A DNA stretch of 64,000 bases, from assembly GCF_000712075.1 (NCBI RefSeq), contig NZ_JONW01000008.1:124001-188000 (forward strand), in the 5' to 3' direction. Source of the stretch: Caulobacter sp. UNC358MFTsu5.1. GTDB lineage: Bacteria > Pseudomonadota > Alphaproteobacteria > Caulobacterales > Caulobacteraceae. Positions within the stretch are counted from its first letter, which is position 1; every line of letters begins with the position of its first letter. This document shows, in pieces, positions 35,466 to 44,726 of this stretch. The position numbers were made by a program, and so were the translations under genes. The notes beneath the pieces were generated by a model. The model ran no database searches. It saw only the letters and a list, made by a program, of their open reading frames with translations, and was not told the origin of the DNA.

Positions 35466-35590
35466 CCGCTCCCCGGCGAATGCCGGGACCCAGATCCTAT
35501 AGCGGGGTAGCTGACTGGAAGGGCTCAGCGCTGTTGGCGTCAGTCTCAGGGCCATTCCATCTGGGTCCCGGCATTCGCCGGGATGAGCGG
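35466..35590. repeat. Intergenic repeat, family C
   Basis: CCGGCGAATGCCGGGACCCAG at one end (20-nt core) and the complementary CCGGCATTCGCCGGGATG at the other; sister of 30619-30743. Confidence 0.85.
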
Positions 35591-35602
35591 ATAGGAGGGG
35601 TC

Positions 35603-36079
35603 CTAGTTCGTATCCTCGGCCACCGGATCGGCCGCCGAGACCGCGCCGTCCTTGTTGGTGTCGTGGGTCACGAACATCCGCCAGCCGGAATATTCGAACT
35701 CGGCCGGGGTGATGCCGCCGCTCTTGTCGGTGTCGAGCACGCCGAAGCGCACCTCGGCCTGGCGCTCCTGGCGCATGCGCTCCTCTTCCTTCTTCTCGGC
35801 CGTGTCGGTCGAGGCGGCGAGGCGCGCGGTCAGGCGGGCCTTGAACTCGCCGACATATTCGTCGTGCGACAGCACGCCGTTGTGGTCGGCGTCGATCTTG
35901 GCGAACTGCTTCTCGCGGCCCGTCTTGAACTCTTCCTTGCTGACCGAGCCGTCGCCGTTGAGGTCCTGCTCCTTGATGAAGGTGTCGCGGGCGTGCGAGG
36001 CGGCGAAAGCCGGGGCGGCCACACCCAAGGAAACGGCGGCGAGCGCGGCGGCGGCCAGGAGGGCGGTCTTGGTGTTCAT
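35603..36079 (-). CDS. Exported EF-hand calcium-binding protein
   Basis: 158 residues from ATG 36079. Signal peptide MNTKTALLAAAALAAVSLGV...AFA, then four EF-hand loops: DLNGDGSVSKEE, DADHNGVLSHDE, DTDKSGGITPAE and DTNKDGAVSAAD. Periplasmic calcium or metal binding is likely. The gene is 14 nt after the DUF4198 gene on the same strand, so they form an operon. Confidence 0.92.
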   Translation of the reverse strand: MNTKTALLAAAALAAVSLGVAAPAFAASHARDTFIKEQDLNGDGSVSKEEFKTGREKQFAKIDADHNGVLSHDEYVGEFKARLTARLAASTDTAEKKEEERMRQERQAEVRFGVLDTDKSGGITPAEFEYSGWRMFVTHDTNKDGAVSAADPVAEDTN

Positions 36080-36093
36080 CGGGGAGGCTTTCT

Positions 36094-36891
36094 CTAGCGC
36101 AGGGATTCGAAGGTCAGGGCGTAGGTGTAGGAGTGGCCGACCGGGTCGGCGGCGGTCGGCGCGACGCGATAGCGGGCCTGGATCTGGTAGACGCCCGAAC
36201 GGTTCGGCTTGATCGTGAAGCGGCCCTGATCGTCGCTGGTCACGGTGATCGGCGCGGCCTTGGCGTCGGCGTAGCGGTCGTCGGCGCCGTGCAGGGTGAT
36301 CGCCTGGCCCTTCACCGGCTTGCCGTCGAACAGCACCACGAACCGGGCGTCCTGGCCGGTGGTGATCTCGCTGGGATGGGTGACGGCCATGAATTCCAAG
36401 CCCTTGCCGATGGGCTCCAGAGCCGCCTTGGTCGGCGCGCCGCGCGTGACGTAGACGTCGGCCAGGGTCAGGCTCTGCATGTCGACCGGCGTGGTCCCGG
36501 CGGGCGCCTTGCTGGGGTCCTCGATGAACACCCACTCGTCCTTCACCAGCACGGCCTTGGCGGTGCGGCCGGTGCGCTGGCCGCTGGTGATGCGATAGGT
36601 GCCGGGGGCCTCGGTGGCCACCTCGACCAGGGCGAGCTCGCGCAGGTTGGTCGCGGTCAGCGGCTTGCGCGTCCCGTCCGGCCCGACCACCGCCCAGGCG
36701 TCCGACTTCATCACCACCTCGGGCGTGAAGAAGCTCTCGGTGAACGAGCCCTCCACCGTCACCAGCTTGCGGTCGCTGACGTCGAAGACGGTGGGCAGCA
36801 GGTAGGGCGAGTGGGCCTGGGCCGCGCCGGCCAGGGCGCCGGCGAGGGCCGCGCCGGTCGCGAAGGCGGCGAAGGAAAGCGAGCGGCGCAT
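36094..36891 (-). CDS. DUF4198 periplasmic protein, metal-uptake associated
   Basis: 265 residues with a signal peptide (RRSLSFAAFATGAALAGALAGAAQAHS). The mature start HSPYLLPTVFDV is typical of DUF4198 (NikM/CbiK-like carriers near metal transport genes). It is divergent from the TonB receptor, with a 7-1-7 palindrome in the gap, so iron or other metal control is plausible. Confidence 0.88.
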   Translation of the reverse strand: MRRSLSFAAFATGAALAGALAGAAQAHSPYLLPTVFDVSDRKLVTVEGSFTESFFTPEVVMKSDAWAVVGPDGTRKPLTATNLRELALVEVATEAPGTYRITSGQRTGRTAKAVLVKDEWVFIEDPSKAPAGTTPVDMQSLTLADVYVTRGAPTKAALEPIGKGLEFMAVTHPSEITTGQDARFVVLFDGKPVKGQAITLHGADDRYADAKAAPITVTSDDQGRFTIKPNRSGVYQIQARYRVAPTAADPVGHSYTYALTFESLR

Positions 36892-36952
36892 GGGCCAGAT
36901 CTCCGGATTCGAGGTCGGTTTCGGGAAGCGTTGCCGAAATCCCTAATGCTAG

Positions 36953-36967
36953 TGATTCTAAGAATCA
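36953..36967. promoter_or_regulatory. Perfect 7-1-7 palindrome, Fur-like position
   Basis: TGATTCTAAGAATCA lies in the divergent DUF4198/TonB-receptor gap. The 7-1-7 layout and AT-rich setting resemble a Fur box without matching the consensus closely. It contains two GANTC (CcrM) sites, GATTC and GAATC. Confidence 0.5.
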
Positions 36968-37018
36968 ATCTCATTTAGCTTGACCGGGCCGCCCGATGGC
37001 CGTAGCTCGACCCCAACG

Positions 37019-37039
37019 AGATGCGAACGGTTCGCATCT
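37019..37039. promoter_or_regulatory. Perfect 10-1-10 palindrome before TonB receptor
   Basis: Arm AGATGCGAAC and its complement around a central G, 24 nt upstream of the receptor ATG. Could be an operator or a 5'-UTR hairpin close to the ribosome site. Confidence 0.5.
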
Positions 37040-37063
37040 AATCAACAGACCCGGGGGTCTTCG

Positions 37064-39334
37064 ATGTCTCGCTCCAAGCTCGCCAGAAAGTCCGCAATCT
37101 TCGCGGCCGTTTCGGCCACCGCCCTGCTCTGCGCCCAGGCGGCCTTTGCCGCCGACGCGGCGCCGGGCGCCGACGCCGTGGAGCTGGACAAGGTGACGGT
37201 CACCGCTACCCGCTCGGAGAAGAAGCTGCAGGACGCCCCGGTCACCGCCAGCGTCATCTCCGACCAGGACATCGACGACGCCTTGGTCAAGGACATCAAG
37301 GACCTGGTCCGCTTCGAGCCCGGCGTCTCGGTGCGCCGCGCCCCCGCCCGCTTCACCGCCGCGGGCGCCTCGACCGGCCGCGACGGCAACGCCGGCTTCA
37401 ACATCCGCGGCCTGGAAGGCAACCGCGTCCTGATCATGGTGGACGGCGTGCGCGTGCCCGACGGCTACGCCTTCGGGGCGCAGAACATGGGCCGCGGCGA
37501 CTATGTGGACCTGGACACCCTGAAGTCGGTCGAGATCGTGCGCGGCCCCGCTTCGGCCCTCTACGGCAGCGACGGCCTGGCCGGCTCGGTCAACTACTTC
37601 ACCAAGGACCCGTCCGACTTCCTGAAGGGCGGCAAGAGTTTCGCGGGCGGCGCCAAGGTCGCCTACGCCTCGGCCGACGAGAGCTGGACCGAAAGCCTGA
37701 CCGCCGCCGGCAAGAGCGGGAACTGGGAAGGCATGATCGCCTACACCCGCCGCGACGGCGAGGGCCAGAAGACGGCCGGGGCCAACGACTCCGCCAACAC
37801 CGACCGCACCACCGCCAATCCCGAGGACGACCAGTCCAACGCCGTGCTGGCCCGGGTGGTCTACGCGCCCAACGACCAGAACCGCTTCCGCCTGACCTAC
37901 GACCACCTGGACAGCGACACGACCTGGAACGTGCTGAGCGCCATCGCCAAGCCGCCGCTGGCCTCGACCAGCGTCCTGGGCCTGACCGCCTGGGACAAGA
38001 TGCGGCGCGACCGCGTCAGCCTGGACCACCGCTTCAACGGCGGCCAGGGCCTGATCCAGTCGGCCCAGACCACGATCTACTACCAGGACAGCACCACCCG
38101 GCAGTACTCGGCCGAGGACCGCAACACCGCCGTCGACCGCACCCGCGACGCCACCTTCGACAATGAGGTCTGGGGCGCGGCCCTGGAGCTGCACAGCGAC
38201 GCGACGATCGGCGGCGTGGCCAACAAGTTCGTCTGGGGCGGCGACGCCTCGATCACCCGCCAGGAGGGCGTGCGCGACGGCACCGTGCCGCCGGCCGGCG
38301 AGACCTTCCCCACCCGCGCCTTCCCGACCACCGACTACACCCTGGCCGGGGCCTATCTGCAGGACGAGGTCGCCTTCGGCCCGGTCACCTTCTATCCGGC
38401 CGTGCGCTTCGACTACTACAAGCTGGACCCCAAGCAGGACGCCCTGTTCACCGCCAACGTCCCGGCCAGCCAGAGCGAGAGCCACGTCTCGCCCAAGCTG
38501 GGCGTGGTGTGGAAGACGACCGACCTGGTGACGGTGTTCGCCAACGTCGCCGCCGGCTTCAAGGCCCCCTCCCCGTCCCAGGTGAACAACGGCTTCGCCA
38601 ACCTGGCCTCGAACTACATGTCGATCTCCAACCCCGACCTGAAGCCCGAGACCAGCGAGACCTTCGAACTGGGCTTCCGGCTGAACCGTCCGACCTGGAA
38701 CGCCAGCGTCACCGGCTTCACCGGCAAGTACGACGACTTCATCGAGCAGGTGCAGGTGCGCGGCGCGTTCACCCCCACCGACCCGGCGGTCTACCAGTAC
38801 ATCAACCAGTCCAAGGCCGAGATCTCGGGCGCGGAAGCCCGCTTCATCACCTAGCTGGGCGGCGGCTTCACCCTGCAGGGCGCGGCCTCCTACGCCCGGG
38901 GCAATTCCGAGAACGCCGGCAAGAAGACGCCGCTGGTCTCGATCGACCCGGTCAAGCTGGTGGCGGGCCTGTCGTACCGCGATCCGGCCGGCCGGTTCGG
39001 CGGGGCGCTGAACGCCGTCCACTCGGCCAAGGAGTCCGCCGGTCGCTCGGGCGTCAGCTGCAGCGTGACGATCACCCGTCCCGCGCCCCTGCCGCCCCTG
39101 ACCCAGACCGGTTCGGATTACTGCTGGATGCCCAAGGCGTTCACGGTGTTCGACCTGACGGCCTACTGGAACGTCACCGACAACGTCACCCTGCGCGGCG
39201 GCGTCTTCAACATCACCGGCCAGACCTACGCCTGGTGGAGCGACGTGCGCGGCCTGGCCGACAACTCCACCGTCAAGGACGCCTACACCCAGCCTGATCG
39301 CAACTACGCCGTCTCTCTGGCGGTGCGGTTCTAG
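37064..39334 (+). pseudogene. TonB-dependent receptor interrupted by in-frame TAG
   Basis: The frame from ATG 37064 has a signal peptide (KLARKSAIFAAVSATALLCAQAAFA), a TonB-box-like VTVTATRSEK, a plug domain with NIRGLEGNRVLIMVDGVRVP and a beta-barrel. It ends at TAG 38852-38854 (codon 597). The same frame then continues without another stop for 159 codons with good barrel sequence (LGGGFTLQGAASYARG) to the Phe-ending terminus (SLAVRF) at 39334. The full protein would be 756 residues, like heme/hemoglobin receptors. The truncation removes the last strands, so the gene is probably inactive unless the TAG is an error or read through. Confidence 0.85.
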
Positions 39335-39388
39335 GGGTCCCTTGGGGGGCTTTCGGCCGGGATATCCCCTTCGACCGGCCGGAGGCGC

Positions 39389-39424
39389 GGGCCGCGATCA
39401 TGTCGGTGATCGCGGCCCGTTTTC
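39389..39424 (+). terminator. Terminator after TonB receptor
   Basis: Perfect 12-bp stem GGGCCGCGATCA with a TGTCGG loop, then GTTTTC. It ends the receptor unit before purU. Confidence 0.8.
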
Positions 39425-39505
39425 GTCAAGGGCGGGCCTTTTTGTGAAAGCCCCGCCAGAACAATGCGTTTGGCCTCGCGCGCGCGGTCGACTACCACGC
39501 CCGCC

Positions 39506-40375
39506 ATGGACTCCCAGACCGCCGCCGACCGCTACATCCTGATCCTGCACTGCCCCGACCGGAAGGGCGTGGTCGCCGCCGTTTCCGGCTTCCTGGCCGA
39601 CAACGACGCCTCGATCGTCGAGAGCAGCCACTTCAACGACGGCCTGGCCGACCAGTTCTACATGCGCACGGTGTTCCGCCCGGACGGCGACATGCCGGGG
39701 ATCGACGACCTGCGCAAAGGCTTCGAACTGATCGCCAAGCGGTTCGGCATGACCTGGGCCCTGCACGACGCCGGCGCCAAGCCCAAGGTGCTGATCGCGG
39801 TCTCGAAATTCGGCCATTGCCTGTTCGACCTGCTGCACCGCTGGCGCGCCAGCCTGCTGCCGGTCGAGATCGTCGGGGTGGTGTCCAACCACGAGGACAT
39901 GCGCTCGTTCACCGAATGGAGCGGCCTGCCCTATTTCCACCTGCCCACCACCAAGGCCAACAAGGCCGAGCAGGAGGAAGCCTTCCTGAAGCTGGTCGAC
40001 GACCTGGACGTCGATCTGGTGGTGCTGGCCCGCTACATGCAAATCCTGTCGCCGGCCCTGTGCACGCGGCTGTCGGGCAAGTGCATCAACATCCACCACT
40101 CGTTCCTGCCCAGCTTCAAGGGCGCCAAGCCCTATCACCAGGCCTACGAGCGCGGCGTGAAGATCATCGGGGCCACGGCCCACTACGTCACCACCGACCT
40201 CGACGAGGGCCCGATCATCGAACAAGGCGTCCACCGCGTGGACCACAGCCACACCCCCGAGGACCTGGTCACCCTGGGCCGCGACGTCGAGTGCGCCGTG
40301 CTGGCCCGCGCGGTCACGTGGCACGTCGAGCACCGCGTGCTGATCGCGGGCGCCAAGACGGTGGTGTTCGACTAG
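39506..40375 (+). CDS. purU: Formyltetrahydrofolate deformylase
   Basis: 289 residues from ATG 39506 (MDSQTAADRYILILHCPDRKG). N-terminal ACT domain (~8-85), then a formyltransferase-like catalytic domain with INIHHSFLPSFKGAKPYHQA (Asn/His) and HYVTTDLDEGPII (Asp). It hydrolyses 10-formyl-THF to formate and THF, feeding purine synthesis or balancing one-carbon pools. Confidence 0.96.
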   Translation: MDSQTAADRYILILHCPDRKGVVAAVSGFLADNDASIVESSHFNDGLADQFYMRTVFRPDGDMPGIDDLRKGFELIAKRFGMTWALHDAGAKPKVLIAVSKFGHCLFDLLHRWRASLLPVEIVGVVSNHEDMRSFTEWSGLPYFHLPTTKANKAEQEEAFLKLVDDLDVDLVVLARYMQILSPALCTRLSGKCINIHHSFLPSFKGAKPYHQAYERGVKIIGATAHYVTTDLDEGPIIEQGVHRVDHSHTPEDLVTLGRDVECAVLARAVTWHVEHRVLIAGAKTVVFD

Positions 40376-40424
40376 GCGGGGCGTCGCGTCGCCGCTCACG
40401 CCGGCAATGCCCCGCCTCCTCCCC

Positions 40425-41264
40425 CTAGTCGAAGTTCGTTGACCGGGAGAGCGCATCCCAGGCGGCGATCTCGGTTCGCATCAGGTCCAGCTTCTGCTCG
40501 ACCACGGCCAGCGCGTCCTCGCCAAGAAACAGCCGCGTTGGCGGAGCCTCGGATTCCACCAGCGTCAGCAAGGCCTGGGCGGCCTTGGCTGGATCGCCCG
40601 GCTGGCGTCCGCTCTTGGCCTGACGCGCCGAACGGATCGGATCCATGATCGCGTCGTAGGCGGCGATGCTGCGCGGCGCACGGTCCATCGAACGTCCGGC
40701 CCAGTCGGTGCGGAACTGACCCGGCGCCAAGGCGGTCACGTGGACGCCGAACGACTTGACCTCCTTGCCCAGGGCTTCGGAAATACCCTCCAGCGCGAAC
40801 TTGCTTCCGCAATAGTAGGCGATGCCGGGCATGGTGATGAAGCCGCCCATCGAGGTGACGTTGATGATGCGGCCCGAGCCGCGCTCACGCATGCCTGGCA
40901 GCACGGCTTTGATCATCGCCACCGCGCCAAAGACATTGGCGTCGAACTGGCGGCGCAGATCGTCGATCGACGACTCCTCCACCACGCCTTCCTGGCCGTA
41001 ACCGGCGTTGTTGACGAGGACATCGACCGCGCCGAACCGGCGCTCCGCGTCGGGGACCTGGGCGGCCACGGCGTCGAAATCGGTGACGTCGAGCACGAGC
41101 GCATGAGCCCGCCCCGGCGCCAGCGCCTCATGCGCCGACGCGGCCTGTGTGTTGCGGACCGTACCGATCACAACGTGGCCGGCCCGCAAGGCGGCGCTGG
41201 CGAAGGCGCGGCCCAAGCCGGAGCTGACACCGGTGATCAAAAACGTCTTGGTCGATGCGGTCAT
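40425..41264 (-). CDS. Short-chain dehydrogenase/reductase
   Basis: 279 residues. Cofactor motif TGVSSGLG, NNAG at ~85, catalytic Ser in VTSMGG and YYCGSK (Tyr/Lys, YxxxK). Classical SDR. It is divergent from a TetR-type regulator starting near 41361, which probably controls it. Confidence 0.93.
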   Translation of the reverse strand: MTASTKTFLITGVSSGLGRAFASAALRAGHVVIGTVRNTQAASAHEALAPGRAHALVLDVTDFDAVAAQVPDAERRFGAVDVLVNNAGYGQEGVVEESSIDDLRRQFDANVFGAVAMIKAVLPGMRERGSGRIINVTSMGGFITMPGIAYYCGSKFALEGISEALGKEVKSFGVHVTALAPGQFRTDWAGRSMDRAPRSIAAYDAIMDPIRSARQAKSGRQPGDPAKAAQALLTLVESEAPPTRLFLGEDALAVVEQKLDLMRTEIAAWDALSRSTNFD

Positions 41265-41301
41265 GGCGGTTCTCGAAGTCGTCAGATGGGGGGGGAATAC
41301 A

Positions 41302-41323
41302 AATTTATATTATGATATAATTT
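41302..41323. promoter_or_regulatory. AT-rich inverted repeat between SDR and TetR genes
   Basis: TTATAT-TATG-ATATAA with partial A/T extension, very AT-rich against high-GC surroundings. Likely the shared promoter/operator; it may bind the TetR protein. Confidence 0.45.
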
Positions 41324-41360
41324 CTTGACGCAAGACGCGGGGCGGACCACCTTTGCCCAC

Positions 41361-41981
41361 ATGGTTGAGATGTCGGTTCGAGAGCAGAAGCGAACACGGG
41401 CGCGCGAGGCGGTGCTCGACGCCGCCGAGCGCCTGCTCCGCGCCGATGGCGCCGCTTCGTTCTCGATGCGCGAGCTGGCGGCCGAGGCCGGCGTGAGCTT
41501 CGCCACGCCGTTCAATCAATTCGGAAGCAAGGCGGCGATCGCGCAGGCGCTGTCGGCTCGCCGGATTGATCTCATGAGCGAGCGCTTTTCCGAAGCCGCG
41601 CCGCCCGGCGACGCGATCAGCCGCGTGCTCGCCGCCGTATCGATCGCGGTCGCCGTCATGCTCGAGGAGCCCCAGATCAACCGGGCGATCATCCGGTCGC
41701 TAGGCTTCCCCGGCGCCAAGCCGAGCGAAGTCAGCGCTCAATCACGAGCCCTATGGGCCGCTGCATTCGGCGAGGGCGACGGCGTCGATCCCGCCCTGGC
41801 CAAGGTCGCCGCCGAGCGCGTGCCCGAGCAACTGGCGATCGCCTTTCGCGGCTGCCTGTCCTTTTGGATCGCCGACGAGATCACCGATGCTCAGTTGCCC
41901 GAAAAGGCGCGAACGACGGCCCTCACCACCCTGCTGGGTTTCGTCGAGCCCGACAGGCGCGCCGGCCTGCTGTGGTCGTGA
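41361..41981 (+). CDS. TetR-family transcriptional regulator
   Basis: 206 residues from ATG 41361 (MVEMSVREQKRTRAREAVLDA); ATG 41370 is an alternative. The N-terminal HTH (AAERLLRADGAASFSMRELAAEAGVSFATPFNQFGSK order, residues ~20-55) is clear, with an all-helical ligand domain after it. Divergent from the SDR gene. Confidence 0.9.
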   Translation: MVEMSVREQKRTRAREAVLDAAERLLRADGAASFSMRELAAEAGVSFATPFNQFGSKAAIAQALSARRIDLMSERFSEAAPPGDAISRVLAAVSIAVAVMLEEPQINRAIIRSLGFPGAKPSEVSAQSRALWAAAFGEGDGVDPALAKVAAERVPEQLAIAFRGCLSFWIADEITDAQLPEKARTTALTTLLGFVEPDRRAGLLWS

Positions 41982-42132
41982 CGTGCAAGGAAGAGCGATC
42001 ATCGACCCCAGGCTGAAGGCCGATTTCGATAGCCGGCGGTCGCCGGCCTCGGCCTAGCCCCGGATTCGCTGAGCGACGTCTCGGGGGTTGCCCGCATTGG
42101 CGGGGCTCGGTTTGCGGCCAATTCTCCCTGCC

Positions 42133-42981
42133 ATGAAGAGGCAAGCCGTGCTTCGTTCGGCGGTGGAGGCGCCCCGCGCCCGTTCCTGGGCGGCGGCGAT
42201 CGGGACGGCCGTCGCGGTCTCGTCGCTTCCTGCCCATGTCCAGGCCCGCGCCGACCTGACGGACATCACGATCCTCGGATGGTCGCTGCACAACGTGCGC
42301 TTCGGCGCGCGGGTCGCGCCCGACTATATGGGCTCGAACGACTATCGCCTGTTCCCCAGCGGCAGCATCAACTTCGCCCGGCGGGGGACCCAGCCGGGCT
42401 TCGGCGCGCCCGACGACGGCGCCGGCCTCGGCCTGATCGGCGACTCCCGATGGTCCGCCGGACTGGTCGGACGCCTGCGCGGTCCCCGCGAGAGCGACGG
42501 CGACCTGCGGGGTTTCGACAAGGTCGACTGGGCGGCCGAAGGCGGCGTCTTCGCGGCCTACTGGCCCAGGGACTGGCTGCGCCTGCGCGGCGAGCTGCGG
42601 CGCGGGGTCGGCGGCCACACCGCGTGGATCGCCGACGCGGGGGCCGACATCGTCTGGCGCGAAGGCGGGCTCGTCGCCTCGCTGGGACCGCGCCTGACCT
42701 GGGCCGACGACGCCTTTGCCCGCACCTATTTCGCGGTCGATCCCGCCGAAGCCGCCCGCAGCCCGTTCGACATCGCGCCCTACGCCCCGGACGGTCCCGC
42801 CCTGGCCGCCGGCGTCACGGCCAGCGCCGAGTTCCCGCTGAACCGCCATTGGAACCTGGTCGCCGCCGCCCGCTATCGGCGCGGACTGGGCGACATCGCC
42901 GACAGCCCCATCGTCGCGGACCTCGGCTCGCCGGACCAGTTCAGCGCGTCGCTGAGCGTCCGCTATATGCTGGGACGATGA
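42133..42981 (+). CDS. MipA/OmpV family outer-membrane protein
   Basis: 282 residues from ATG 42133. A signal-like N-terminus with a long basic head (RSWAAAIGTAVAVSSLPAHVQA), then many aromatic/Gly beta strands (GARVAPDYMGSNDYRLFP near 60-80 is the family hallmark) ending SVRYMLGR. MipA members are barrels, sometimes scaffolds for murein enzymes. Function here unknown. Confidence 0.88.
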   Translation: MKRQAVLRSAVEAPRARSWAAAIGTAVAVSSLPAHVQARADLTDITILGWSLHNVRFGARVAPDYMGSNDYRLFPSGSINFARRGTQPGFGAPDDGAGLGLIGDSRWSAGLVGRLRGPRESDGDLRGFDKVDWAAEGGVFAAYWPRDWLRLRGELRRGVGGHTAWIADAGADIVWREGGLVASLGPRLTWADDAFARTYFAVDPAEAARSPFDIAPYAPDGPALAAGVTASAEFPLNRHWNLVAAARYRRGLGDIADSPIVADLGSPDQFSASLSVRYMLGR

Positions 42982-43006
42982 CGGTCGTCTCGGCGCCCGG
43001 CCGCTC

Positions 43007-43819
43007 TCAGACCGTCACCAGGCCTTGGGCCGCCGCCACCGGCAGCCACAGGGTCAGGTCGGCGATCACCGCGCCGGTCTCGCGACCGGTGGCCTGGGCC
43101 GCGCGGGCGGCGGCGGCGTGGACGTCGGTCCCGTCCTCCCCCAGCGCTTCCAGCCAGGCATGACGCCAGACCGGCAGGGCGTGGACGGCGACGCGCCAGC
43201 GGCTGCGCGCCACGGCGACCGGCGTCGGACACGGCGGCGGCGGATCGATCGGCCCGCCCTGGTCCACGGCGGCCAGCACCGGCCCGGGATCGAAACCCAG
43301 GGTCAGCAGCCGCACGCTGTCGGGTCGCCGCAGGCGGGCGCCGGGCATCAGCATCAGGTCGGCCGCGGCCAGGGGCCCCGCCTGGCGCTCCACGCCCGCG
43401 GCGCGCTGGACCTCGGCCCGGGCCCGATCCAGCCGGGCCAGATCGGCGGGGATGGCCGACAAGGCGCAGGGCCCGTCGTCGCCGGCCGGCCGCGTGGCCT
43501 CCAGATAGTCGGCGAAACCGGCGCCCAGGCCGTAGAGGCTGGGATCGTTCGAGGGCCGCTCGGCGATGTAGCCGGCCGCGAACAGCTCGAACACCTGCTC
43601 GCCGGCCAGGGCCCGCAGGCAGGGGAATTCGGCGGCCAGGCACTCCATCAGCCGGGCGCGGTAGCCGCGGGCGTAGAGCGTCAGGCGCTGGGCGGCGGTC
43701 AGGCTGTTCCCGCCCCGGGGTTCGCCGACGACGATGGCGTCCAGGCCCGCCGGCGCGGCGCGCCCCAGGATCGCGCCCTGCATCCAGCGCTGCAGGTCGG
43801 TCAGGTCGGGCTCAGCCAT
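43007..43819 (-). CDS. DUF2063 protein, MNIO partner (BufC/HvfC-like)
   Basis: 270 residues. The N-terminal DUF2063 domain (LQRWMQGAILG, RLTLYARGYRARLMECLAAEFPCL, ~8-95) is the standard companion of DUF692 enzymes and is thought to present the precursor peptide to the oxidase. The C-terminal half is a less conserved, mostly alpha/beta region. It overlaps the DUF692 gene by 8 nt, the end of a three-gene overlapping minus-strand cassette. Confidence 0.9.
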   Translation of the reverse strand: MAEPDLTDLQRWMQGAILGRAAPAGLDAIVVGEPRGGNSLTAAQRLTLYARGYRARLMECLAAEFPCLRALAGEQVFELFAAGYIAERPSNDPSLYGLGAGFADYLEATRPAGDDGPCALSAIPADLARLDRARAEVQRAAGVERQAGPLAAADLMLMPGARLRRPDSVRLLTLGFDPGPVLAAVDQGGPIDPPPPCPTPVAVARSRWRVAVHALPVWRHAWLEALGEDGTDVHAAAARAAQATGRETGAVIADLTLWLPVAAAQGLVTV

Positions 43820-44726
43820 GGGCGTGCAAGGGGGCCCGCGCCGGTGTCCGGAATCCGTCCGGCAGCCAGCCGCCCCGCACCGCGTCGGCCTTGGCCAGCT
43901 CGGCCAGCAGGTCGGGCCAGGCGGGGATATTGGCGTCCCACTCCAGCAGGGTCGACACCCCGCCGGTGCGGGCCTGGACCTGGGCGTACAGCGGCCAGAC
44001 GGCGTCCAGCACCGGGGCGTCGTGGGTGTCCATCAGGTGCGTGCCGTAGTCGCTGGGCCCGGCCAGGTGCACCTGGACGATCCGCTCGGCCGGGATGGCG
44101 TCGACATAGGCCGCCGCGTCGAAGCCGTGGTTGAAGGCGCTGACATGGACGTTGTTGACGTCCAGCAGCAGCCCGCAGTCGGCCGCCTCGGCCATGCGGG
44201 CCAGGAACTCCCATTCCGGCATCTGGGAGGCGCGGAATTCCAGGTAGCTGCTGGGGTTCTCCAGGATCAGCGGCCGGCCCAGCCGATCCTGCACGGCCTT
44301 GATGCGGTCGACCACGTGGGCCAGCACCGCCTCGGTCAGGGGCACGGGCAGGAGGTCGTGGGTGTTGATCCCCGCCACACCGGTCCAGCACAGGTGGTCG
44401 GAAATCCAGGCCGGCCGGACGCGGCCGGCCAGGGCCGCCAGCTTGTCCAGATAGACCCGGTCCAGGGGATCGGCGCCGCCGATCGACAGCGACACCCCGT
44501 GCATCACCACCGGCCGATGGGCGGCCACCACCTCCAGCACGTGGGCGGCGTAGCCGGCGTGGTCGAGGAAGTTCTCGCTGATCACCTCGAACCAGTCGAC
44601 GCCCCAGTCGGCGGGGGCGGTCGACATCAGGTGCGGGAAGTGCGGCTCGCGCAGTCCCACCCCGTCGCCCAGATGGGGCAGGCCGAGGCGCGGGGCCGGC
44701 GAGCCGACGGGGGTCATCGACGCCAT
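43812..44726 (-). CDS. DUF692 multinuclear non-heme iron oxidase (MNIO)
   Basis: 304 residues from ATG 44726, which overlaps the upstream stop (TGATG); a GTG one codon earlier is possible. TIM-barrel ligands are visible in order: MHG (His76), SDH (Asp110/His111), ENP (Glu156), DVNN (Asp189), VHL (His220) and EWD (Glu262). The family (MbnB, TglH, BufB) uses two or three irons to modify cysteines in ribosomal peptides. All ligand positions seem intact, so it should be active. Partner: DUF2063; likely substrate: the Cys-rich region of the ferritin-like protein. Confidence 0.93.
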   Translation of the reverse strand: MASMTPVGSPAPRLGLPHLGDGVGLREPHFPHLMSTAPADWGVDWFEVISENFLDHAGYAAHVLEVVAAHRPVVMHGVSLSIGGADPLDRVYLDKLAALAGRVRPAWISDHLCWTGVAGINTHDLLPVPLTEAVLAHVVDRIKAVQDRLGRPLILENPSSYLEFRASQMPEWEFLARMAEAADCGLLLDVNNVHVSAFNHGFDAAAYVDAIPAERIVQVHLAGPSDYGTHLMDTHDAPVLDAVWPLYAQVQARTGGVSTLLEWDANIPAWPDLLAELAKADAVRGGWLPDGFRTPARAPLHAHG

